A DNA stretch of 64,000 bases, taken from NCBI RefSeq assembly GCF_023065955.2, contig NW_026623050.1, forward strand, positions 18,186,501 through 18,250,500, in the 5' to 3' direction. Source of the DNA: Ursus arctos (taxonomy: Eukaryota > Chordata > Mammalia > Carnivora > Ursidae). The notes beneath the pieces are model-generated. The model made no database searches, was not told the origin of the DNA, and saw only the letters and a list, made by a program, of their open reading frames with translations. The position numbers and the translations under genes were made by a program. This document shows, piece after piece, positions 44,601 through 56,457 of the stretch (positions within the stretch are counted from its first letter, which is position 1; each line of letters starts with the position of its first letter).

Positions 44601-45600
44601 CGACTTTAATTTGCAGAACGCTGGTGGTCCCAGGAGGCTCTTCAGGCCGGGCCACGCAATCAAACTGAACCAGCAGTCTGCTGCCGTCCAGCTGCACCCA
44701 CCACCCTGCAAGACATGAAGATGTAGCTAACTAGACATTGCTGCTGCACACTTTGGAATCAGGAATTGGGAAATTAAGCACTGCAAGAATTTAGCCCTTT
44801 ATGCAGGAGCCAAAAAGCCTTCTTGTCTTAGTGGCGCCTGTTTCCAGCTGCATTATTTAACAGGAGAGTCTCTGTAGATGTAGCATATACCTTCCAAGTT
44901 TTGATTGCACATCCTGTGTGCTCATTTCAAAAAGTGATGCTTTAAGTGAACTTGATAATTAGATACCAATTATGTGAATGGCTTGAAACAAGAATTCTCA
45001 TTAAAAAAAAAAAAAAGTCTACCTGGGGGTTGCAAAGTATTTTGACATGGGAGACTCCTGCCATCTCTGGATGAACAAAATAACCAAATGGCCCCCTGTT
45101 GATCTGATTATCACAGCTGTCTTAATGACCAGGTTGAGTTGATTGCTGTGCAATCATTTGAAATGATGGGGTAGATTCAGTTGTGGCACCCAGACATCTC
45201 CTTTGTGCATACGTATGTGCTTGTGTGTATGGATTTGTTCGCATGTGAAAGAGTGTGTACCCTGGCATTGAAATTTTGTTCTCAATTCAGGAAATTTGAA
45301 GATAGATAGCAACTGAAGACAGTTATAGTTTGTGGGCCAATTTAAGCCATATAATGTTCAGGCAACATAAATGTCAGGGACAAAATAACTATAATCGTTG
45401 CCATTACATATGGGCAATTAGATTAAATGTCAATGAAATATTAACTACCACATGTTGTTACATTGGAATTTGAAGGAGAGAATTATCTTGGATTCACATT
45501 ACATATAGAAAATGTCAGGAATGTAAATAAAAGGACAATGTACAATATTTGAATGAGCTGGTTGTCAAACAGTAATGACACTATCCCTTGCACCCTCAAC
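41681..45600. other. Long unique non-coding stretch
   Basis: No mobile element recognised over nearly 4 kb. Open frames at 41818-42108, 42083-42334 and 43410-43799 (minus) and 43357-43620 (plus) overlap or oppose one another and show no known domain. The part about 44450-45000 is repeat-free with 'ggatgtaattaggtg' and 'gataattagatac' homeobox-type cores, a possible conserved element. An A run lies at 45003-45016. Confidence 0.4.
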
Positions 45601-45617
45601 AGTTTGTACATATTTTT

Positions 45618-45810
45618 TTTTTAAAGATTTTTATTTATTTGACAGAGAGAGGCAGCGAGAGAGGGAACACAAGCAGGGGGAGTGAGAGAGGGAGAAGCAG
45701 GCTTCCCGCTGAGCAGGGAAACGATGCGGGGCTTGATCCCAGAATGCTGGGATCATGACCTGAGCCGAAGGCTCAGTCATATTTAATGACTGAGCCACCC
45801 AGGCACCCCT
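45618..45810 (-). mobile_element. CAN-SINE, antisense
   Basis: TTTAAAGATTTTTATTTATT, GAGAGAGGCAGCGAGAGAGG, 'gcaggcttcccgctgagcag', GGGATCATGACCTGAGCCG and GAGCCACCCAGGCACCCC. An internal irregularity near 45770-45787 repeats 'aatgactgag'-like sequence. The duplication gtttgtacatattttt (about 45602-45617 and 45811-45826) is perfect. Confidence 0.96.
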
Positions 45811-45949
45811 GTTTGTACATATTTTTATGTAGCATTTATTATTCCTTAAAAGAACCCATTTATGTCTATGTCTTCCTACTAGTCACTGAGATTCTTGGGG
45901 CCAAGAGCTGTTTCTTCTTTTTTTTTTTGTTCTTGGTAATGGTAGTAGC

Positions 45950-46185
45950 TAGAAGAGTACCCATGATAGCCAGGCATTGTTCTATGGTATCAACTCACTT
46001 GACTCTCGTAACAACCTTATGAGATGAGTACTATCATGAAACCCATTATACAGAAGAAGAAAATGAAGCACGGAGAGATTGAATAACTTGCTTCAGGTTA
46101 CAGAGCTTGTTAGTGGTGGATCCAGGACTTACATCCAGGCAGACTGGCTCCAGAGTCTGGGTCCTGAAACATTCTACTGCCTTCT
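45950..46185 (-). mobile_element. MIR, antisense
   Basis: 'gccaggcattgttctatgg', 'cttatgagatgagtactatc', 'cattatacagaagaagaaaa' and 'aggcagactggctccagagt' run the full antisense MIR order. Confidence 0.9.
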
Positions 46186-46827
46186 TATTCTTTGCAATGC
46201 TTGCATTTACAAATTTTGCTCAGCTGGTAAAGTTTAACTTACCCATTTACAACTATAAAGATTAAGGTATAGGAAGAGTTGAGTAGTCTGATTTTTAGCT
46301 ACTTGATTATTGTTCACTGAGCCAGCTCATCTACCCAGGTTTTTCTCTTGGAGCCCTGCCCATGTGGTCTGTCCCAGTCCTGGATGTCCTCTACTAGATT
46401 CACCCATGTTTCCTGAGGACCTGGCAGATTACATGCATCTCTGTCCTCTTTCATTGCTGGAAACACCTTCCCCTTTGGCTTCTTTTGCTCACCTTCAGTA
46501 ATCTACCTGTGTGGTTTCTCAGTTTCATCACTGCCCCTGCCTCTTCCACCTGTCTGAACTTTATCTCCTATTTGAGTAATTGGCTGAGGCATGAAGGGGA
46601 TACATTTAGGGTCTCTGTACCTTATTTCAAGCACTAAAGTAGAGAAGGACATTTTCACAAATGTATGGGCAAGATGACTGTGCCCTGTTACATCTGTGTT
46701 ATAGATGTTTGCAAAATTAGTTTGGATTATGAAACACTATCTTGCTTGCAAATGATGTTGTTATGGGAAGGCGAACCACCAGAGATAATCCTAAAAGGTT
46801 TGTGCTGAATATTTTCCCATTTGCCCT
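46186..46827. other. Unique non-coding sequence
   Basis: Nothing firmly recognised; the CT-rich part about 46310-46560 may be L2-derived. An open frame at 46310-46501 has no domain. Confidence 0.4.
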
Positions 46828-46840
46828 TCCAGATCACCTT

Positions 46841-46969
46841 CTTTTTTAAAAGTAGGCCCTACACCCAATGTAGAACCCAATGCAGGGCTTGAACTCACAA
46901 CCGTCAGATCAAGAACTGAGCAGAGATCAAGAATCAGATGCTTACCTGACTGAGCCACCCAGGCAGCCC
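46841..46969 (-). mobile_element. Old, short CAN-SINE, antisense
   Basis: Only the tail and tRNA-like head remain: 'cttttttaaaagtaggccc', 'gcagggcttgaactcacaac', 'gatcaagaactgagcagaga' and 'ctgactgagccacccaggca'. The duplication tccagatcacctt (46828-46840) versus tccaaatcacctt (46970-46982) has one mismatch. The lack of a CT-rich middle suggests an older subfamily. Confidence 0.88.
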
Positions 46970-46982
46970 TCCAAATCACCTT

Positions 46983-47653
46983 TTTCACTTTGGGCTTTGC
47001 TCTAAAATGTTGACCTCCATGGGCTGCATCCATTAGAATCTCTTGCTCTGGAGCTTCTGTTTGGATTTGGCAAACGAAGAGACTAACAATAGAAGAGAAG
47101 AAGGAGGAGAAAAAAAAAGGTTGGGGTACTATGACTCTGCTCCCTTTTTGTTGGGGTCATGGGTTGACAGGCCTTGTTTGTCCTCTGGTGAAGTCCATAT
47201 CATTCCAAAGCTATAGCTACAATTTCTCTTCTGGAAATAATGCCCTCTTCTTGCTCTTTCAGGCCTTGGTTTTTTAATGATCTATCATTGGGTGCTTTAC
47301 CAACCCCTGATGGTTTTCTTAAGCTGTCCACACTCCTATTAGCAGTCCCTTATTGAACTCTTTCAGTTACCCCATTTTGACGATAAAGAAGTGGTGACTC
47401 TCTCAGTAAGGGCAGAGCACCCAAGTGCTCCAGACACAGGGCAGAAAGAAAGTACTTCATGATATTCCAGGGCAACCCAAAGGCAGAGTTGAGGTAGAAC
47501 TTGCATGAACTTGCAAGTTTGCCCAAATAGAATAATTTTTAAAAATATTACTTTAGAACAACAGTTTAGGATGTCATCGACACACCTAAAGTCTCTTATA
47601 GCGTGGATATCTGAAGCCTTAATTTGAGCAATTTAAGTAAAATATGATTTTGA
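46983..47653. other. Unique non-coding sequence
   Basis: Nothing recognised with confidence. Confidence 0.45.
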
Positions 47654-47768
47654 GGAATTATCCTGGAAATTTAATTAATATAATATTAGAAATTATAGGA
47701 ATATAATATAAGGAATATTCCTAATATAATATTAGGAATTATCCTGGAAATTTAATTAATATAATATT
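47654..47768. repeat. 34-bp direct repeat around a 12-bp palindrome
   Basis: An identical 34-base AT-rich sequence beginning GGAATTATCCTGG occurs at 47654-47687 and 47735-47768. Between them lies the perfect palindrome AGGAATATTCCT (47711-47722) in AT-rich DNA. Looks like a local duplication with secondary rearrangement. Confidence 0.92.
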
Positions 47769-47934
47769 TTTGGATTCAATTAAAAATATTTCATTTATAT
47801 ACTAACAGGATATAAAAAATTAGGTCCTTTGAAACTGGAATATAGATATGATAGTTGTAACTTAACATTTTTTCAAACTAGCCTAAAAGAACATGAAGAT
47901 GACTCCTTGTGCTGAGCTGAAGTATAATAAATAC

Positions 47935-48175
47935 AATAATAGTTAATAAGAATATGAATAGTACATCTGCCAGGCACAATGTAAGGTTTTTATATTATTT
48001 TAGGCCCGACAATCCTGTGAAGTAGCTATTATTCCCAGTTTACAGATAAAGAACCTGGAGCTTAAATGTTAAGTAACTTGCAAAGGCTTCAACAGTCATA
48101 AATGACAGAGTGGGGCTAGAGCTCAGTGTGGCTCGACTCAGGAGTCTATGCTTTAGCACTGAGCAGCACTTTCTG
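47935..48175 (-). mobile_element. MIR, antisense
   Basis: 'catctgccaggcacaatgta', 'cagtttacagataaagaacc', 'tgttaagtaacttgcaaagg' and 'gggctagagctcagtgtgg' follow the antisense MIR order. Confidence 0.85.
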
Positions 48176-48728
48176 TATGACCAGGACAAAAATCAGCAGT
48201 CAAATCCCTGAGAGAGAATAATTCTCTAGAATTTATTTTGTGTTTCTCATAAAGATGTTTTCCATGAAGCACTCTCTAATTCATGGAGTATTTCAATTAG
48301 GATGACTGGAAGGATAGTTCAGATTAGGATTCTTATCCTTATGTTTAGTTTATTTTTCATCATAGCTCCATTCTAAAAATGAAAAAAAAAAAGGCCTTTG
48401 AGAAGAAGGAAAAAAGTCAAGGGAAATTAAACACTCCTTATGTATTTTTGCATTCAGGCACCAGGGCTCCCTGAAAAATGCATTTTGACATGAGAATCAA
48501 GTCCAGCCACATTCAAGGCTCACAGCCAAACTTATAGCAGATCTGTATTTTTACATGCTGTTATGCTCTGACCACAGCATCGTGTCAGCTATATAAATAC
48601 ATCATAAACTCTCAAGGTATAGGGTAAATTGGGTCTCTCTTGAATATCCATGGCTGCAACTGATGCATAACCGAATCTATCATATGTGGCCTTCCACTGC
48701 AGGGGGAAAACTAGGTGCTATAGACGTG

Positions 48729-48742
48729 GTTGTCATGGAAAC
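48729..48742. promoter_or_regulatory. RFX X-box motif
   Basis: GTTGTCATGGAAAC matches the imperfect-palindrome X-box (GTHNYYATRRNAAC) recognised by RFX-family factors, which act at ciliary and immune genes. It sits in repeat-poor DNA, 176 bp from a second similar site. Binding is inference. Confidence 0.45.
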
Positions 48743-48904
48743 TAGCAGTTGTCCCTGCAAAGGTTTTGAAGTCAATACAAAGTTGCTGTTAAAGTACATG
48801 CAATTCTGTTGATAGAGATGTGATCATAAGGCCCTGATTTCTTTCTCTGTCCCTCAAAACAAAAGTATCAAGTTCTTTCCCTGTTCACACCTCTTAGTAG
48901 GTTG

Positions 48905-48918
48905 GTTGCCACAGGAAC
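48905..48918. promoter_or_regulatory. Second X-box-like motif
   Basis: GTTGCCACAGGAAC departs from the degenerate X-box at one central base but keeps both half-sites (GTTGCC and GGAAC). Partner to the motif at 48729-48742. Confidence 0.35.
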
Positions 48919-49954
48919 CCATAATCCTAGGGAAACAGGTATATGTTTAAAACACATTTGGGAACAAATGGTATACATCTAAAGCCAGTCTTGTGGCTGA
49001 GAGATAAAAACATTTTGAAGAAAAGATTCTAGAAGGGGCAGTGGGAAAAACAGACTTTATTCTTATCCCATTTTATAGACCCGTCTTTGCCTTCAAAAAG
49101 GTATTTGTGAATAGAAAAGATGAACATATTTGTAACCTGGGATCCTCTAAGAGGCTCTTAAGGGGCCTGGTTAGGAGCAAATGGATCTGGTCCCTTTCAT
49201 CTACTTTGACTTCTCTTGTTCTGTTGTGAGTGTGAGGGGTGATGAATGTACTAATAGCGAGAGGGCAAGGTTCTGGGAGACACAAGAAATAAGCTGCATC
49301 TTAATGCGAATACACTTAGGGTTGGAGCAACATCTAAAAAGCTACCTTGGATAATAAAAACCTTTCACAGAGGGTTTCTAGGAAAATATACAATAGAAGA
49401 GGGAACATATTACTTGTTTTCTTTTAAAAGTCCTCTTAAAAATCTGTGATCGACATCCATTTTAGTCCTGAAGTGGTTGGAGTCTTACGGGAAGCAGAGG
49501 GGAAGAGTAGTCAGTCTCCTGCCTTCTCAGGGCAGCCTGATGCTGACCACCATCTTCTCTTTGGGTGGTCAAATAGACAAAACCCTGCCTGGACTGGGAG
49601 AAGTTGGAGGACTCAATTTTCTGGCTCACTTCTGGTTCCTAGTGGCTGTGCTGGAACTGATTTCTTTCCTTTTAAAGGACGGGGGTCTCCACTCGTTAAT
49701 TCAATATAGAAATGGGGATAAGCATGTTTAATGGTGGAGGGTCTCTTTCTAACCAATACTGGGCATGTGATAGGTAAGTTCTCAAAAATGCTTCAGGGCT
49801 GAAGGGAAAGGCATTTTTTCTCTACACTTTCATATTATCAGGATATTAGTGGGTAGCGGGATATTAGGAGGTTGGGGGGCATGAGTTGGGAAGTTGACCC
49901 AATAAAATGAGGCATCCAATGTGATTCTGAGAATTGACAGTTTTGGAATTCTTC

Positions 49955-50670
49955 CTCAAATCTGTCCCATCTTCTCCATGCCCCCTGTCACTATGCCACT
50001 ATTATCTCTTTTTGGGCTGCAGCAACAGCCTCTTAAGTCATCACTCTGATTCTACCCTTCCATTTTCAGGTGGTTCTCTTTACTGCATCCAAAGCAACCA
50101 AACTTAAAATTCATTAAGTTCCTTCTCATTGCATTTAGGAAAAAGTTCAGAATCTTCACCTGACCCTCTAGAGTCAGAATTACTTACCTTTTCAGTCTCA
50201 ACTCTCATGCCTCCCCACCCCCCCATCCTTTTCTTCCCCCAGCTTTATTGAAAAATAATCCCACCTTGTTTCTGTACCATTTGGCCATTGAGGACAGCTC
50301 TAATTTTTTCAAACAGGCCATGCTTTCTTTCATCCCAGGACCCTGGTGCATGCTGCTCCTTCTGTCTAGAGCGATCTTTCTTTCCTTGAACCTTATCCAC
50401 TTCTGGCTCCAAGTAACCTAGGTGACTTTTACTTATCTTTCAGGGTTCTGTTTAAATGATAAATCCTGAAGGACTATTCTCCGGGCTAAGCTAGGTCTTG
50501 CCACATGTGTACAGCAATTTTACTTCTCCTGGGCTCCCCTCATCACAGCCATGGTGATTAGTTTAAGATCCATATATCCCACTAGACTGAAAGTCTCTGA
50601 GGGTAAATACCAGTCTGTCTTATTCATGCATCTGGTAAATCATGAGGTGTGTAATATTTGTAAACTCCCT
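49955..50670 (+). mobile_element. L2 LINE 3' portion, sense
   Basis: In order: 'gggctgcagcaacagcctct', 'gcatttaggaaaaagttcag', 'cttcacctgaccctctagag', 'ggtgcatgctgctccttctg', 'ttcagggttctgtttaaatg' and 'actgaaagtctctgagggta'. This is the longest L2 fragment in the window, about 0.7 kb, with no intact coding frame. Confidence 0.75.
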
Positions 50671-51344
50671 GGCTGGCTCACCATGGAGGCAACATCTGTG
50701 ATGTTTTGTAGTTATCTGTGAATCAGCCACTGGATTGGACTTCTTCTTCAATAACTTTTCTCTTGGTATATGTAGCTAGGGCTTGCTTAGGGCATAATTA
50801 TATTTATGGCAAAGTTGGCAAAATTATGTGTCTATGGCTCATTTTTTGATGAGTCATGAGAAAATGGTTTCCCTAAAACCATTCTACATTGTAGATTTCT
50901 TTGCCACAAGAAAAGCTAGATAAAAAACAAAAGACACAGTCAAACTTGCTGTTTGGCATAGTGTAAGAAAAAACCCCCCACTCCATTTAATTTACTGAAT
51001 TTGTTCCTTAAAAAACAATCCCTGAATTCAGGCAATCCAGTTTGTGTGGACCCAGTGAGACAGGGATCAATATCTGGTTTCTGAGAGATGAGACTGTATG
51101 TACTGCAGATTCAAAACTAAAAATCCATATAGTTGGGTACAATTTAAGGCAGCCTCTGCAGGGCTGTAGGTCACAAAAAGAAGGAGCATTATGCCTGCAC
51201 CAGCGTCTTGATTCTCTGTTGGAATGAAAAATGGAGGAGAAAGTGGCTTATTTCTGTATTTTCTTATAGTGAGAAGTTGAAGAAAAGGGAAGTTGTCTAC
51301 GGAACAGTTTTTATTAAAACCAACCTGAACAGGAAATTAGTTTA
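50671..51344. other. Unique non-coding sequence
   Basis: Nothing recognised; open frames at 51042-51227 and 51208-51405 lack features. Confidence 0.5.
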
Positions 51345-51690
51345 TTCATTCAAAGTGTTCCTGAATACCTATTTTGTGTGTCACACAGTTACAACAGGAC
51401 AGTGAAGACTACTTCTTGTGATCCAGCAGGGAGATGAGACAAGGCCACAGGGCTATCTCATTAGCAGGCAAGAGCAGGGAGCAAGCCAGGGCCTACAGGT
51501 GGGGCAGGAAGTAAAGGATATGGAATTCCATGCACTGGGTGATTGAGAAGGATCTCTAGGCAAGGGTAGTTCTGGGGTTGGTCTGGAAAGGATGATGGCA
51601 TTAGGTAGAGAGCAAGGTATGTGTGGGGGTGTACTTCCTAGCAGGAGGAATTGTGTGAATAGACTCTTGGAGGGTGGAAGGCATATGGTA
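51345..51690 (+). mobile_element. Ancient interspersed repeat fragment
   Basis: 'ttattcattcaaagtgttcc', 'tgaatacctattttgtgtgt' and then 'ggaattgtgtgaatagactc' resemble the ancient family seen at 28005-29490, in degraded form. Confidence 0.45.
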
Positions 51691-52114
51691 GGCCATATGA
51701 ATGGGTACTAATTTTCCTTTTGGAAAATGCGGGTGCAGGCCCAGGCTGTTTCAGCTATGATCAATCTGCATTCCTCCAGGCCAACTGTAGATTGTCTGTA
51801 CATTCTCGCTTGAATGATCTGACCCATGCAGCCATGTGAAATAGTGGTGAAGCTCACATTCAGGCATCTTTACTTGCCTTCTCAGTCCTTTGCTACCCAC
51901 CACTCAAGTCCCAGAAGTCTACTTTCTGTCAGTGTGGGAAGAACACTTACTTTTTTCCTTCTATAAAGGTGATCTGCTTTTCTGCCCTTTATGGAAGTTT
52001 TTGTCTGTTTGTTTCCTAGAAGAGGAATAGTAGGGTTTGGCAGGGAAAGGAGGGGACCAATCTATTGCAGGGAATTTGAGGACTTACTATATGTAGCTAG
52101 GGTATGAATGATAT
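51691..52114. other. Unique non-coding sequence
   Basis: Nothing recognised. Confidence 0.5.
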
Positions 52115-52275
52115 AATTTAATCATTCCAATAACACTGTGTATCAGTACAGTTAACTTTATACGGGGGGGAATTGAGATCCAGAATTGTCACTCAAAGTC
52201 ACAAAACTAGAAAGGGCAGAACTAGAACTTGAAACCAAATTCGCTTAATGCCAAAACCATGTGCCTGACACAAAG
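52115..52275 (-). mobile_element. MIR fragment, antisense
   Basis: 'gggaattgagatccagaatt', 'ctcaaagtcacaaaactaga' and 'gcagaactagaacttgaaac' match an antisense MIR core. Confidence 0.7.
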
Positions 52276-52329
52276 CTCTACTGTTTTGGGAGTGCCTTAC
52301 CCCTTTCTTTAAATTTTTCTTCCAATTTC

Positions 52330-53045
52330 TTAACTTTATATTTAGAAAATAACATATACTCATTTTAGACAAGTTGGAAAGTATAGAAAAGTTTAAAAGA
52401 ACAGAAAAAAATTCATTACTAAAAATGTATTCCCCAGAGGTCATTTTTTATTACAATATTGGCATACATTCCTCTTATGTCTTGTATAGCTTTTCAAGTA
52501 GCTGATTTTAGACTAGTTAATATAAATGCTTTCCTTAATGGTACAAAATAAGTATTTCCATGTACACTTAGTCAATCTGAATTTTAATAGCTACAAACAT
52601 TTTATTACTTGGATGTGCCATAAATTTTAACCATTCACCTTTTATTGGAATTTTAGGGTGTGTCTGGTTTTTTTTTCACCACCATAAATAAAACTGAAAT
52701 GAACATACACATGAAGATACAAAATGTGCATGCATTTTGATCTATAGTTCCGTCAGGTTCCTAGAAATGGTATTACTGGGTCAAAAAGACATGAATAATT
52801 TTTAAAGGTTCTTGACGGGCATAAACAAAATGTACTTCAGGAGAGCTTCTTCAATTTACATTCCATAATTTTGTGGAAATTTTTTTGATAATTAGTTTTC
52901 CCATTCAGAGCACATCTATTATTAAAAAATTATATCTGTCACTATTATGATGTTCTTCCCATTGGCACATTTTTGTTAAATTTTTTCCTTTATATTTGGT
53001 ATTTTTCTTGATTTTGTGAATGGGATTTTGCCCTTTTTATTTTAA
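52330..53045 (-). mobile_element. Ancient L1 (L1M-like) fragments, antisense
   Basis: 'ttggatgtgccataaatttt', 'aaccattcaccttttattgg', 'gttcctagaaatggtattac' and 'tgggtcaaaaagacatgaat' follow the reversed ORF2/3' order of old L1M elements. 'ttgttaaattttttccttta' and 'gattttgtgaatgggatttt' fit reversed L1 upstream coding sequence. Too decayed to translate. Confidence 0.6.
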
Positions 53046-56000
53046 CTGCTGCATATTTCTTTTACTTCCCACTGTAGAATACTTATTAGAAAGGTTGACA
53101 GAGAAGAAAAGGAGGTCTGTGGAATTATGCATTTAGAAGTGAGACCTTCATGCAGGTTATGATGGGTCTTTCCTTCCCCAAAACCAAAATGGGAGAAGCC
53201 AAGGTCTGCTTTAGGCAAAGGGTAAGGAGCCAGTGGAGATGCTTGCAAAAAGGACTGATGATTCGCGACCACCATCTTTTAGGAATGGACGAAAGAAAAA
53301 ATTGAAGCTGGGTGGTGGGAGGATTTACCATGGAGAAAAGGGAGGCTCCTTTTATCATGAGACTGGGAAGAAGGATGAATGCGAAGACAAAAGGAGGGCA
53401 GGGGATGGTAAAGAAGTGTGCCCTGGGAAATTCCTATCTCAGCCAAGTAGATCAGCTGCTGAGAGGGTCAAGGAGAGGTGGGGATTGGGAAAGAGAAAGA
53501 GTGTACAGTACCACTATGGTGCAGTGATCAGAGACATCACCAAGGTGCCCTCATTTCAGCTTACTGAAACTCATATCAGATTGGAGCCTGCCCAGTGCCA
53601 TCTACTGCTGAGGCTCTGACCCCATAGCCACCTACAACACAATTGATTTTAATGAAAATGGAGCATGGAGACTGAACACATGTTGGAAGCTTGCATCCAA
53701 ATGCTGCCAGATATCTGGAGAGAAATTGAAAAATTCATGTAACCATGAGAATGCTTTAAATTATCAGATGGTAGGGAAGCTGAGCATAACTGAAATTTGT
53801 CATTTTACTTTTCTTTCAGGGCTAATGGTAGGGAAAAGAGGCTTCTTTAATTTAAACCTGTCTGATCATGTTTCTTTCTGAGTTTTGCAAATCTTTTAAT
53901 AAGGAAACAACTGATCAGTGTAAAAGCTTTCATTATTTGTGGTGAGTTCCAGCATTCAGCACCTCAATATTTAATCTGTATAATTCCTGTTAATGTTTTA
54001 TTCATGCTCACCAGGGAGGTTATGAGGGCCATGTTAATTGCATAATTTTTCCTTTGTCTAAATAGGAACACTTCTGTTTATTTCTGACTTGAAGAAGAAC
54101 TTGGTTTTTCTTTCTTCTCTCTCTCTCTTTTTTTAGCTTTTCAGGTTGGGCTCATGTCTCAGAATTAAAATCTAGGGTCCATTAGGCGTCATTCATCTGT
54201 GAGATGAATTCTATATTCCATCTATTGATTCCATCGTGGGTGAACATTTGCAGGGGTTAGGCAAGCACTAGCTAGTGCTCTAAATAGGACTTACATTATT
54301 CCTTCAATATAGAATGAAAATGGAGGGAAATATCTTCATTTGAACAGCTTGGGGGAAAACGTTTCATATATTAAGAGCTGCTATATGTAATACATGTAGT
54401 TTTCTGATAAGTGAAATGAAAATAAGTATTCTCCATGATATTGATCCAATGGAATACATTTAATAATTCCAAGTCCATTTGCCTTTGAATGATGCCTTCT
54501 GGGATGGAGATATTTTTCAAGCCAGGGACATTTTATGATTATAAATATCAAGTAGACCTATTTTTTGTAGTGAGTTTGCTGGAAATTGTGAAAAACGTGT
54601 TAAGGGAAGATTGTAGCTCCATTACACCCTTGAAAAGAATCTTGACAGTTTCTGTCCCTGGTAATGTCTGTACCTCAGGGTGTCTTATTTGTATGGATAC
54701 CTATTAGTAAGCTATCTACTAACCAAATATGTTTTCATTGCAAAATCCTCTGGCCTTTGCTTTAGTTCATGTCTTTAGTTTTTCTATGCATTTTGCTTGA
54801 AGCCCATGCTATCTGTGACATTGCTCTATTCTAACTTTATTACTCCTTTTTGAGTAGTTTTTTTCTTAGTCTCCTTTGAAGGTTTCTTCTGTTCCTTAAT
54901 GTGAGTGTTCATTAAGGATCAGAGGTGGCATTCTGCCTTTGCCCTTTTTTTAATTCTCTGTCTTGGTGAGCTCCTTCATTTTCTTGGCCTCTCTCAACAT
55001 CTCTATTTAGATACTGATCTCTGAGCTCCCATTCCATGCCTCTTGGGATTTCCACTGGGATTTTCAAACTCAACTTATCTAAAAGCTCTTGTTTTCCACA
55101 GAACAATATTCTCTCCTATGTTTCTCTTTCATTTATCCTTCTTTTGCTCACTTACGCCTCAACCTTGAAGGCAACTTTGGCTTCTCTTTTTTCATGATCC
55201 TTCCGTATTTAATCAGCCACTATTTGTTTTTGTTCTACCTCCATAAATTCTGTACATCCCCCACTCTCCTCTCTTTCTCTTACCACCTCTCAGAATCGGC
55301 TCTTAAGACTTCGTATTTGGATTGTTGCAGTAGCTGTAACATAATATATTGAGATAATAACTTTTACTTCACTGTTTATAGAACTTTTTGTTTTCCCCAT
55401 AGCAAGACAGCAACCTAATTTTTATGTTCTCTGCCTCTGGAAATTTTGTGAAGCGAAGTGAGTTTGGCAAAAAGAGAAGTTTCCAGATAACATCCAACTG
55501 GGACATTGTTTGCACTAAGCTCATTGAGGAGAATTATTTTGGATCTCCAGAGGGGTGGGGGAGCTAGAGATGAATGACTGAAGGGAGGTAGAAATGGGCC
55601 AAGGTAAAGAGAAGTGAGGTTTTTTAGAGCATTCTTTTTGAGACAGGAAGAGTGTGGAGTTTGGTAAACTCCATAGAGTCAGAATCATCGCTTTTTTGCC
55701 TTTCAGTTGGGTTGCTGGGACTTCTGATGAGTAAGGTTGGGGTGATAGATGAGCCAAACCTTAAGAACTGTTTCTCTAGCACTAGCAGGCATTAAATGTT
55801 TCTGGTGCCCACTGTTCTCTGTCTTTTAGGAACATGCAGGCTTGGAGAGTGAGCTCTTCAGTTGTATCAGGGCAGTCTGAAGACTGGAGAGTCCCTCCCT
55901 AAGTGCTTTGTATAGCATAAACCCCCCCGGGATTCTTGCTTGACTTTAGGGTGGGGGTATTAACTAGAATATAGGCTCAGCTACTGTAACCCAGAGATCC

Positions 56001-56224
56001 TAAGATCCAGAGGCTAAAACAATTTATACATTTTTTGCCCTCTCTCTTGTAATCGTCTGGGAGTAAATGAGCCGTTTGGGTCTGGTAAACAGCTCTGCAC
56101 CACAAGGGCATTTAGGATTCCATGTTCCATACATCTTGGTACTTCCCCATCTCCTAGAACAGGTTGTTAAAATCTTATACCATGGCCCCTTTGGGCAATC
56201 TGATGACGTGTATGAACTGTGTCT
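53046..56224. other. Long unique non-coding stretch
   Basis: No mobile element recognised. An open frame of 128 codons (53233-53619) is rich in Lys/Arg/Gly but matches nothing I know; overlapping frames at 53042-53358 on the other strand make coding less likely. One half of an isolated 37-bp pair lies at 53743-53779. A CT run is near 54112-54132. Confidence 0.4.
53743..53779 (+). repeat. 37-bp dispersed pair, copy 1
   Basis: Thirty-six of 37 bases match 56832-56868, in the same orientation about 3.09 kb away. The flanks do not match, and the sequence is not part of a mobile element I recognise. It begins CCATGAGAATGC and ends TAGGGAAG. Confidence 0.9.
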
Positions 56225-56240
56225 CAAAAAAATAATTTTA

Positions 56241-56443
56241 GGGGTGCCTGGGTGGCTCAGTTGGTTAAGCGTTTGATTCTTGTTTTCGGCTCAGGTCATG
56301 ATCTCACAGTTGTGAGATCAAGCTCTGCGTCAGGCTCTGTGCTCAGTGGAGTCTGCTTTAGATTCTCTCTCCCTGTCCTTCTCCTTCCTGCTCATGCTGT
56401 CTGTCTGTTTCTCTCTTGATCTCAAATAAATATAAAAATCTTT
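56241..56443 (+). mobile_element. CAN-SINE, sense, older variant
   Basis: GGGGTGCCTGGGTGGCTCAG, 'ggttaagcgtttgattcttg', GGTCATGATCTCACAGTTGT, 'gagatcaagctctgcgtcag' and the tail CTCAAATAAATATAAAAATC. The imperfect duplication aaaaaataatttta versus aaaaaatgatttta (about 56227-56240 and 56444-56457) has one mismatch. The 'gttgtgagatcaagc' head variant differs from the younger copies. Confidence 0.95.
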
Positions 56444-56457
56444 AAAAAATGATTTTA

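Larger units (their letters stand above)
48176..49954. other. Repeat-poor sequence with an X-box pair
   Basis: No gene or mobile element recognised. Two RFX-type motifs are listed separately. Open frames near 49041-49285 and 49446-49731 overlap other frames and have no domain. Confidence 0.45.

Noticed and set aside
45003..45016. Poly(A) run as a possible tail-only insertion
   Set aside because: No flanking direct repeat of 8 bases or more, unlike 8097-8147 and 19525-19597.
53233..53619. 128-codon basic open frame
   Set aside because: No recognised domain; opposed frames on the other strand are also open, and the composition is simple (Lys/Arg/Gly).
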